Source: Picochlorum sp. 'celeri'
Lineage: Eukaryota > Chlorophyta > Trebouxiophyceae
Direction of reading: 5' to 3'
NCBI GenBank assembly: GCA_010909725.1
Contig: JAACMV010000027.1
Coordinates: 62,001 to 126,000 of the forward strand
DNA length: 64,000 nt
Shown: positions 56,389 through 64,000 of the stretch, piece after piece
Position numbering within the stretch: the stretch's first letter is position 1
How the letters are laid out: each line of letters opens with the position of its first letter
The notes under the pieces: model-generated
Seen by the model: only the letters and a program-made list of their open reading frames with translations
Told to the model about the DNA's origin: nothing
The model's database searches: none
Program-made: the position numbers and the translations under genes

Positions 56389-57506
56389 ATGGTCCAGGTA
56401 TTTGCAATCAGCGACGTTCACACGGATTATAAAGAGAATCTGGCATGGTACGGTGTTTTGGCATGCATGGATTCGGTATTGTTCTTCCCTACTATGCAAA
56501 AAATAACTCAGTCAACAATGCGTGTAGGATTGAGAGTCATTGCCAGGAGGTGAGGGGTCTTGACCATGCCCAGTCGACTTCCCAGGAACAGGAGGAGCGC
56601 GTATTGATTGTTGCTGGGGATGTAAGCGACGATTTGGATATATTTCGGACGACTTTCGAGCATCTTGTGTCTGCCTATCACCACGTGTTCTTTGTGACGG
56701 GTAATCATGAGCTATGGGTTAGGAAGAAGGATCGTACTCGGTATGACTCATTGGGCAAGTTGAGGGAAATAGTCAGGATTTGTGACGATTTGGGAGTGAA
56801 GACGAGGCCAACCAAGGTGTCAGAGCAGGTATGGATTGTTCCAATGTGGTCTTGGTATCATGCATCGTGGGATAAGGAGCCAGACATCCCTGGTGCCTAT
56901 CCGATTGAAAGGGTCATGATGGACTTTCACGCGTGTGATTGGTCATCACAGCCACATCTACGGGCATCAGGGGATGATTCTCTGGCAGCGTATTTCGATG
57001 GCATGAATGGGCGGGAATATGTAGAGGCACTGGATCAAATCAAAAGGGATAGGTTGGAGAGTGGTGTGTTTGTGGTGTCATTTTCACACTTTTTACCCCA
57101 TCAGGAGCTGCTTCCAGAGAAGCGATGGCTCTTCTATCCCAACTTGGCCAAAGCTGTTGGAAGCGATTATCTTGCACGAAGAGTTGAGGAATTACAGCCT
57201 GACTGTCACGTTTATGGGCACACACATTTTACACAAGACCAAAAGATTCAGGGTACAGAGACCAGATTTGTGCAGTGGCCGCTCGGATACCCAAAGGAGA
57301 TGAAGCGCCGGCGCAATGGAGGTCTTGGATGGAGTCCAATAATGCTATGGGACACCAAGGACGGTCATTCGCCTCAGCGGTCGTCCTACTGGTCAGATTT
57401 CTACAGAAACAATGACAGAAAAGCACACATTGTGACCCCAGCACCGTATGTGAGCGTGAAATCCTCTTCTCCGAGCTCAGTATCTATGAAGGTGCACATC
57501 AAATAA
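56389..57506 (+). CDS. Calcineurin-like metallophosphoesterase
   Basis: Exons 56389-56447 and 56528-57506 give 345 residues; the 80-bp intron is GTACGG...TAG, phase 2. Metal ligands are visible in SDVHTDYKENL (N-terminus), VAGDVSDDLD, GNHELW and HVYGHTH. Splicing joins KENLAW to IESHCQEV and restores the first motif. The family hydrolyses phosphoesters with a dinuclear metal centre; the substrate is unknown. The last 51 codons fall in a 235-bp tandem duplication, so a truncated second copy of this 3' end follows at 57589-57741. The active gene appears complete. Confidence 0.88.
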
Positions 57507-57517
57507 TATATGAATTG

Positions 57518-57588
57518 CTACGAGGCAGATTTGAATTCCCAGACCTGTCTGCAGAAGGGGCATTTTGATTCTGCCTGCGTAGAAAGCC
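57518..57588 (-). pseudogene. Duplicated 3' fragment of APC11
   Basis: This minus-strand piece encodes the last 23 codons and stop of APC11 (LSTQAESKCPFCRQVWEF), cut off at the duplication junction. It has no start and lies downstream of the intact gene. Differences from the functional copy are silent. Confidence 0.9.
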
Positions 57589-57741
57589 ACCAAGGACGGT
57601 CATTCGCCTCAGCGGTCTTCCTACTGGTCAGATTTCTACAGAAACAATGACAGAAAAGCACACATTGTGACCCCAGCACCGTATGTGAGCGTGAAATCCT
57701 CTTCTCCGAGCTCAGTATCTATGAAGGTTCACATCAAATAA
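57589..57741 (+). pseudogene. Duplicated 3' fragment of the metallophosphoesterase gene
   Basis: This is a second copy of the last 51 codons and stop of the upstream gene, without a start. It differs from the parent by two substitutions. It now forms the spacer before the APC11 stop codon. Confidence 0.9.
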
Positions 57742-57752
57742 TACATGAATTG

Positions 57753-58016
57753 CTACGAGGCAGATTTGAATTCCCAGACCTGTCTGCAGAAGGGGCATTT
57801 TGATTCTGCCTGTGTTGAAAGCCACTTGTTGATGCATGGTAAATGAAACGCATGGGAGCATACACCCCACACCACAGGGCAATCATCCCCCGGAAACTTG
57901 GCATCTGGAGCACATCCGTCGAACGGAGCTCGACAGATACCGCATACATCATCTCCAGCATCCCAGGTCCAAGAGGCTACTGCCTTCCACTCTTGTATGG
58001 TTACTTCAAACGTCAT
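57753..58016 (-). CDS. APC11: Anaphase-promoting complex subunit 11 (RING-H2)
   Basis: The gene encodes 87 residues, the usual family length (about 84). The RING-H2 pattern CGICRAPFDGCAPDAKFPGD, CPVVWGVCSHAFHLPCINKW and KCPFCRQ is APC11-specific, and the leading WKAVASWTWDAGDDVC matches too. APC11 recruits E2 enzymes to the APC/C with APC2 for ubiquitination of cyclins and securin. The start gives MTFEVTIQEW; no upstream Met is in frame. The 3' end of the gene is duplicated downstream as a fragment. Confidence 0.97.
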   Translation of the reverse strand: MTFEVTIQEWKAVASWTWDAGDDVCGICRAPFDGCAPDAKFPGDDCPVVWGVCSHAFHLPCINKWLSTQAESKCPFCRQVWEFKSAS

Positions 58017-58233
58017 TGCTATCCACAGTCGATATATCTATTTTTTTAATCCAATAAGAAACAGCGTGCGATATGATGCACTGTCTAGGTTGGATTCGTG
58101 TCCTTGATCGTTACGCAAGTCGTTGGCGTTTGTTATGCATCTGTTTCATGACACTGATCATACCATGTTAAAATAAAAACGAATACTGAAGTTACTCGGT
58201 GTGCGTCTATCATTGATTTTAGGCGAGAGAATT

Positions 58234-59605
58234 CTACATCCAAGATCGTCCCAGGAACCCACCAGCACTGCCACCAACATCAGATGCAGCTTCACGGGTT
58301 GGCTCTTCGGTGGCTGCTGGGACTCTTCCAGACAGCAGATTCTCTTCAAAGGTGTGAGAGAATCCAGTTGCGATGATGGTCACATGGATCTCTCCCTCGT
58401 ACTGATCATCAATAACTGCTCCAAAGATGACATTGGCAGAAGGGTCTGCGAGCGATGTGACCACCTCGGAGACTCTGTTGACCTCGGCCAATGTGAGGTC
58501 TTTTCCTCCGGTGATGTTGTATACAATTCCTGTAGCCCTCTCGATCGATCGTTCGATCAAAGGAGCAGATGTGGCGGCGATGGCTGCCTCTTCTGCACGA
58601 TTCTTTCCGCTGGAGACTCCGACACCCAGCATGGCTGTACCAGAGTTGCACATGATGGTCTTCACATCTGCGAAATCAACGTTGACCAATCCAGGAATGG
58701 TAATGATGTCAGAAATACCCTGCACTCCTTGTCTCAAGACGTCATCAGCGAGCAAGAAGGCATCCTGGAGAGGCGTCGACTCTCCAACAACATCCAACAG
58801 GCGGTCATTTGGAATGACAATCAATGTGTCCACATTCTTCCTCAGCGTTTCAACTCCATCTGTTGCTTGGTTAGCTCGGCGTCTACCTTCAAACGTGAAT
58901 GGGAACGTGACCACTCCTACTGTCAAGATACCCATATCCTTTGACAGGCGGGCCACAACAGGAGCAGCACCTGTTCCCGTTCCTCCCCCCATTCCGGCTG
59001 TAATAAACACCATATCTGCACCATTCATTGCCGAAGCCAGTTCCTGATGACTTTCCTGCGCTGCTTCTTCCCCAAGCTCTGGCTTACCACCTGTACCGAG
59101 TCCACGGGTCAGAGTGGTCCCGATCTGAAGTTTGTTCAATGCTTGGTGGCTTTCAAGAGCCTGTGCATCCGTATTCACAGCCCAAAATTCTACTCCCTAC
59201 ACATATATTGATAGCATCTATGGTGAATACGGTGTCAACGAGGGAGATGGATGTCCCGCTCTTTTGCAAGACATGTCACCGCGAGGGCAGAGCCGATGTG
59301 ATTGATATATCCCATACCTGAAGACCACTACTAATCATTCGATTGACAGCGTTGCCTCCTCCTCCTCCAACGCCAATAACCTTGATCCGAGCGTCCCCGC
59401 CCATGGGACCATAGTTGTTTGCTGAATACGAGGCATACGTGACGACAGCCCTGTCCTGACGCTGGCATACTTTTTTCTTAAACAGTTTTGATGACACTGA
59501 GACCTTGCTTCTGATCGATTGTCTGTAAGAACTCTGTTGAAGGGCCTTTTGCTGGCCAACGATGGACCCAACCGCGCTGGATGGTCTCTGTTGGGTGGCA
59601 ATCAT
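58234..59605 (-). CDS. FTSZ: Plastid division protein FtsZ
   Basis: Exons 59318-59605 and 58234-59196 give 416 residues; the 121-bp intron is GTATGG...TAG, phase 0. An N-terminal transit peptide rich in Ser, Gln and Lys ([20 protein letters not shown]) precedes the tubulin-like core: [18 protein letters not shown], and across the splice GLQ joined to [14 protein letters not shown], then [15 protein letters not shown] (GTP-binding T4) and FAGV-like [15 protein letters not shown]. FtsZ forms the ring inside the plastid at division. The C-terminus ends GGFLGRSWM. Whether it is the FtsZ1 or FtsZ2 type is left open. Confidence 0.96.
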
Positions 59606-59911
59606 CCTTTATACGTCTGATATTCGGATGGATTAATTTGATTCTTTTACTATTGCAGAAGAATCGGCTGCATCCACGGTCTTGAGGATTTCAAATTTTT
59701 GCTGATTTCGACCCTGGCCGGGCCATCATCACATGAAGCATGGATGTCTGTGTGTGACGGTTACGACGCACCATTCGAGGCACGCTCCATCATCATGAGC
59801 GAGCGAGGTACTATTGCTACTATTACACAATACAATGATGATAGTGATGGGGGCAACGGTGGGGGTGCTGGGGGAGAAAAAGAACAGCAGACGGAAATCA
59901 TGTGTTTTTTT

Positions 59912-60890
59912 TTATTCTGATGGGTTGAGTATGGTCCACACGAACCACACCAAATCCAGAGCCAAGATGACGGCAAAGAATTTCAAGATATTTTGGTATC
60001 CTCCAGCAAAGCCAGTTCCAGCTTCTTGCTGCACTTCTGTCCAACCAAGGACCTCTGAGAGTCCTCCAATGCCTCCGACACGGACATCAACCCCATTCTT
60101 GGTTGGAATGTTTCCAGGCCGTGCGGTGTCAAGCCCACCATTGATCCATGCAATGTTCTGGTATCCTACACGTGCTAACTGCTCGCATGCGGAAAGGGAT
60201 CTGAGCCCTTTCTGGCAGACGACAAGAATCTTGGCACTCTCCTTGTCTGGAACGCTGGCTTGGACAGTGGCAAGGAACTCTTGATTGGGAATCATGTGTG
60301 TGCCACCGAGCCACCATCCTCCCATTCCAAAAGCAGTCGATTTTTTGATAAAGGTTCCAATATCAGAGGATTCGTCTGGGACAAAGAGAGGCACCTCGAG
60401 CGCATTCTGCAGTGGAGCCTTCTCGCGCTCGTTTGGTGGCCTCACATCCAACACAATCCATCCATCAGCAATCAATTTAGAATACTCCGAGGCAGGGACG
60501 TTGCGAACCTTCCCAGGAGTAGCAGCAAATGGGGCTGGACCTCCCTGGGATGGCATCGAGGCAGATCTGACAAGAACCTTGGATGAGCTGCTGCTGGTTC
60601 TACCAGAGGCAATGTTTCGGGATACTACAGCTCTGGTGACATTTTGTCTGTTGGTAGTCGCTTCAGAGCGCACAGTGCCTGCACATCAGGAACAGTTTAG
60701 TATTGCAGAAGACCATGTGGGGGTTTGGACTCCATGTCGAGTTGGTTCCTCAAATCCCAACGCATCCTCACAACCCATTCTGAGAGTGATACACTACTAA
60801 TAAGAAGCATCAAAATCTGCTAACGGAACTATACAACGTACGCTGTACTCCAGATACAGAAACACAACAAGAGATTGCTGACATGGTCAT
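59912..60890 (-). CDS. Plastid rhodanese-like membrane protein
   Basis: Exons 60842-60890 and 59912-60678 give 271 residues; the 163-bp intron has GTACGT, a TACTAAAC branch-site match and GTGCAG, phase 1. Exon 1 is needed because the remaining frame lacks an ATG. The N-terminal 55 residues are Ser/Arg/Val-rich, a plastid transit peptide. The rhodanese domain spans about 75-205, with the active-site Cys in CQKGLRSLSACEQL and DVRPPNERE. A C-terminal membrane helix (FFAVILALDLVWFVW) anchors it. The family moves sulfane sulfur or acts as a scaffold; plant STR proteins of this layout sit in thylakoid membranes. Confidence 0.85.
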
Positions 60891-61184
60891 CCTACGTCTT
60901 GAATGGATCAGTATCAAAACGAATAGAGGGAACTAAATACACAAGATAAGCTTTCTATTGCAAAAGAAATGCTACGGAGCGTGGTAGGCGCCCGATTATG
61001 TGGCATTCCAAGGGTGTCCCCAGCAAGATTTTATCTGGATTGCCTGTCCATGGGCACGTGTGTTGCTTTGGGGTGCGCCTTTCACTGGCTTGCTTTGACC
61101 GATGGACATGAAACTGGGAGGCTGTACATGCACATGAGTTGGCCATGTATCGATTGGGGGCAATGAAACAATAATTGAATCATC

Positions 61185-62702
61185 ATGAATATCCATACAC
61201 GGAGCATTGTGGGTATCGATAGATTTGGTCCCCATGAGAGAAGAAATATCAGGATTGGGAGCCCAGTGCTCTCTGCCCGCAGTGTTGCGCGTCGGATTTT
61301 CTCTGATGGCGCACAACAGTGGCATATTAATTATAGAATGAGTGAAATGTACTGTATACATGCTGTGAAGAGGGCAGATGGGTCCGTCAGTGAACGTGAA
61401 GGCTCTCTGGTGGAGCAGTGCACTGACTTGAAGAAACGAGTTGCGGGCTTTGCTTTGTCGGCGTTGCTCATTCTGAGCCAAGGGGTTGTCGTTAGTCAGC
61501 TTGTCATTCCTCCTCTTCCTGCTCATGCCGTGACGAATGAACAATTGCTCTATTTGGAGGCCTGGAGGGCAGTGGACAGGGCCTATGTGGACAAAACCTT
61601 CAATGGCCAGAGTTGGTTTCGGGTACGAGAAAATACGCTCAAGAAAAAAAAGCTTACGACGCGAGAGGATACGTACGAAGAAATTAAATCCATGTTAAAA
61701 TCGCTCGATGATCCATTCACCAGGTTCCTGGAGCCAGAGCAGTACCAAGCTTTGAAAGGAGCAACAAGAGGGGATGTGACAGGGGTGGGTTTGGAGGTGT
61801 CCTTTCCTTCCTATTCGGCGCGTGATAAAAGCGGTAAAGCACCGCTAGTTGTTATTTCTCCTTCTCCCGGTGGTCCAGCTGAGCGAGCGGGAATCAAGGC
61901 GGGGGATGAAATTCTGCAGATTGATGGTCTGGATACAGAAAACATGTCTCTGTATGCTGCTGGCAATGCACTGCAGGGTGCTTCTGGATCTTCTGTTACT
62001 TTAAAGGTTAAAAGTAGTTCAAAACTGAATATGGTCAAGGAGATAACGTTGACAAGGGAGAAAATAAACATCAAGGGGGTGGATTTTGGCGACTGCGTTG
62101 CCAAGCCAACATCAAAACGAGTGGGATACATTAGAATTGCCAGTTTTAGTAAGAAAACGGCCGAAAAGGTTCGAGAAGTCATAGAAGATTTGAAAAATAA
62201 AAATGTCGAGTACTACGTTCTCGATATAAGAAACAATGGAGGAGGAGTGTTTGCTGCTGGTATTGAGGTTGGCAGGATGTTGATTGACACTGGGGATTTG
62301 GTACTTATTGCTGATAGCGACGGAGTGAGGGATGTGTACGAGGCCGAGGGCGAGGCTTTGGACACAAAGACGCCCATGATTGTATTGGTGAACAAAGGTA
62401 CCGCAAGCGCGAGCGAAGTACTGGCAGGTGCTTTGAAGGACAATAAGAGAGCCACCATTGTTGGAGAGAACACCTTTGGAAAGGGATTGATTCAGACACT
62501 CGTGGAACTCTCGGATGGCTCGGCAGTGACGGTTACCGTGTCCAAATATCAAACACCGAATGGTATTGACATTAATAAGAAGGGGATCGAACCTGATGTT
62601 AGATTGACCGGGGAGGAACTGGAGCAAATCCCTCTAGGTCCAGACAAGTTTTGCACATTCATCACTGGCGATGAGCCACTCGTTGACAAGATATTGGCCT
62701 AA
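61185..62702 (+). CDS. CTPA: C-terminal processing protease CtpA, thylakoid lumen
   Basis: From ATG 61185 the protein has 505 residues. A plastid transit region is followed by a lumenal signal (GFALSALLILSQGVVVSQL) ending at an AHA cleavage site near residue 114. Then comes a PDZ domain (GDVTGVGLEVSF, PAERAGIKAGDEILQIDG) and the S41 protease core with catalytic Ser in NKGTASASEVLAGAL and Lys in NTFGKGLIQ. CtpA trims the D1 precursor of photosystem II. An alternative 5' exon at 60969-61072 (MLRSVVGARLCGIPRVSPAR) spliced at 61283 with GTGCGC...CAG also keeps the frame. The start is therefore uncertain, but the mature enzyme is not. Confidence 0.94.
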   Translation: MNIHTRSIVGIDRFGPHERRNIRIGSPVLSARSVARRIFSDGAQQWHINYRMSEMYCIHAVKRADGSVSEREGSLVEQCTDLKKRVAGFALSALLILSQGVVVSQLVIPPLPAHAVTNEQLLYLEAWRAVDRAYVDKTFNGQSWFRVRENTLKKKKLTTREDTYEEIKSMLKSLDDPFTRFLEPEQYQALKGATRGDVTGVGLEVSFPSYSARDKSGKAPLVVISPSPGGPAERAGIKAGDEILQIDGLDTENMSLYAAGNALQGASGSSVTLKVKSSSKLNMVKEITLTREKINIKGVDFGDCVAKPTSKRVGYIRIASFSKKTAEKVREVIEDLKNKNVEYYVLDIRNNGGGVFAAGIEVGRMLIDTGDLVLIADSDGVRDVYEAEGEALDTKTPMIVLVNKGTASASEVLAGALKDNKRATIVGENTFGKGLIQTLVELSDGSAVTVTVSKYQTPNGIDINKKGIEPDVRLTGEELEQIPLGPDKFCTFITGDEPLVDKILA

Positions 62703-62736
62703 TCCTTTTTTTTTCTCTACGTTACAGTGTACAAAT

Positions 62737-63698
62737 TCATTCATCAGGAAATAATGTTTTTTCAATGCTGGATATTTTAAGACGAATCGATTTGATTCTT
62801 GTGACCATCTCTTCAGTTGTCCCCTTTTGTTCTGGCGTGCTTGGCATGTTTGTCTTTCGTGACACAACAGGTGCCGAGACAACCTGGGCCTGATTTCCTA
62901 ATTTTGGGCGAATTCGTTGATTCTCATGCAGTCTCAGCATTTCCAAAATACCCGCTGGTATTCCTATGTATTCTGCTGCAATTTGAATCGCCTTGGAGAT
63001 GTGCAGCATGGCTTCAAGCTTTTGTGGCTCCTCTGAATCCATACTCCCCTCCAAGCGTTTGATCTGATCCGCAAGTTCCGCTACTACAGATCCAGGAGTA
63101 GCAGTATCATGCACCCGACCTCGGGCGGACGGAGCAACTTGCCTTTTCAAATCCATCTGCTTCTGCCTGCTTGGTTCAGGAGTTTGCTGTGTATGCGCAC
63201 TGCCCCGCGCAGTCATAGGACTCTTCACACCAGGTGAATTTGAAAATTGAGAAACTCTAGACGTCATCATCCCTCTCGCGTGCCCTGGATTGTACCGAGG
63301 CGTCAACAAGACATCTTTGTACGACCCACCTGCACAAACACCGACCCCGGCCACCTCATGCACGATCAACACACACGTGTGACACATTTCTATATGTACT
63401 ACATACCTGTTATTCTTCCATATTCAATTCGCGTGGGCTGGGCCTCCGATGCCTGAGAGGAGGAGACAACTCTCGCGGTCGAACTTTCTATGACCCCACT
63501 ATTGCCTGGCTTTTGCTCCCTCTTTCGGTGAAAGCTCCCATCTTTATTCCTATTTCGAGCCGTATGAGAATTCCTAAACTGTTCATTGGCCCCATCTGTC
63601 CCTAAACCACCTTCCGACGGAGTTGGGCCAAGCTTCAAGGAGGGAACAAGGGGAGCCCTTCCTTTCTTCCCTGATCTCTTCATATCTTCCCGACCCAT
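62737..63698 (-). CDS. Basic disordered protein with C-terminal helical region, unknown
   Basis: Exons 63407-63698 and 62737-63329 give 294 residues; the 77-bp intron is GTATGT...CAG, phase 1. The N-terminal two thirds are basic, Ser/Gly/Pro-rich and disordered (KRSGKKGRAPLVPSLKL, SYKDVLLTPRYNPGHARG). The C-terminal part forms helices (VVAELADQIKRLEGSMDSEE, MLHISKAIQIAAEYIGI, MVTRIKSIRLKISSIEK). I recognise no family. The composition suggests a nuclear or cytoskeleton-associated adaptor, but this is inference. Its stop converges on the CtpA stop with 34 bp between. Confidence 0.65.
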
Positions 63699-64000
63699 TG
63701 CATAAAATTATCAATTATAACTGTAGAGAGTGGCTACTGCAGCATATATCAAGACCTTCGATCAGAGTCTAATCGACCTTTGAAATCTGCTCTGGAAAGG
63801 GACTTGTATGCCACATCGAAGACATGAATCATTCATGGTCAAAAGGAAACGTACTATAGGTTCCAAATATATGTTGAAATAAAGTAAATTCATAATTTAA
63901 GGGATCCAATCAAGGGAATATGGCCAAAAGACACACGGTCCGTTTCTGCGTGATCTGACATTCACAGTACTACCTTGATTCTTCGCATTCAAGGGCGATA
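63699..64000. other. Right-edge region with no recognised gene
   Basis: This stretch is AT-rich and lies upstream of the last gene's start. It may hold that gene's promoter. I see no coding, RNA or repeat signal up to the window end. Confidence 0.45.

Larger units (their letters stand above)
57354..57825. repeat. Tandem duplication, 235-bp unit, spanning two gene ends
   Basis: Copy 1 is 57354-57588 and copy 2 is 57589-57823, with two more shared bases. The copies differ at five substitutions and no indel, about 98% identical. The unit covers the last 51 codons of the phosphoesterase (plus) and the last 23 codons of APC11 (minus), so each gene has one full and one fragmentary 3' end. The high identity implies a recent event. 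Confidence 0.97.

Overview
The window is nuclear DNA from a small, gene-dense photosynthetic eukaryote, most likely a unicellular green alga. About 50 protein genes are packed on both strands, usually 10-400 bp apart. Introns are few and short (52-247 bp, GT-AG) and cluster near start codons. Plastid biology is written in the gene set: an EXECUTER-like protein, disproportionating enzyme DPE1, plastid FtsZ, a rhodanese with a transit peptide, and thylakoid-lumen C-terminal processing protease CtpA. The plastid proteins have simple transit peptides with no ER signal in front, which fits a primary plastid. The plant-like TIM14, ALDH22A1-type dehydrogenase, SRR1-like and RWA-like proteins point to the green line; the species cannot be named from this window.

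Layout. 1-2.2 kb: EXECUTER-like C-terminus and RTF1. 2.3-5.1 kb: a core histone cluster of two divergent pairs (H4/H3 and H2A/H2B), each gene followed by an animal/algal-type histone 3' stem-loop; H2B is split by an intron. 5.15-5.25 kb: an intron-containing tRNA-His(GTG). 5.45-8.02 kb: a complete transposon-like element with inverted ends and a TA target duplication, carrying one gene, an intact Fanzor (eukaryotic TnpB-type RNA-guided nuclease). 8.1-9.4 kb: F-box/LRR-like protein. 9.7-24.2 kb: unknown acidic protein, DPE1, ribosomal eL6, coiled-coil membrane protein, RWA-like O-acetyltransferase, DUF3429/TMEM69, nicastrin, TIM14, CMC1, AT-hook protein, ALDH. 24.4-36.3 kb: AsnRS, cornichon, two unknown or kinase genes, a SIM-bearing protein, MATE transporter, EAF6, CHY/RING E3. 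36.6-48.3 kb: RAB3GAP2-like, GT32-like glycosyltransferase, RAD54, HscB, helicase-associated-domain protein, PDK1-like kinase, Pumilio. 48.5-64 kb: wax-synthase-like MBOAT, alpha/beta hydrolase, PIG-W, IPI3, SRR1, dual-specificity phosphatase, phosphoesterase, APC11 (with a 235-bp tandem duplication), FtsZ, rhodanese, CtpA, unknown protein.

Most genes are unrelated housekeeping functions rather than a pathway cluster. Local themes are the histone block, chromatin and transcription factors (RTF1, EAF6, RAD54), mitochondrial import and assembly (TIM14, CMC1, HscB), and chloroplast genes at 58-63 kb. Several same-strand neighbours are separated by only 11-34 nt between stop and start codons, which makes them candidates for polycistronic nuclear transcripts. 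The most exciting item is the Fanzor element: catalytic residues, zinc finger, nuclear localisation signal and both transposon ends are all visible.
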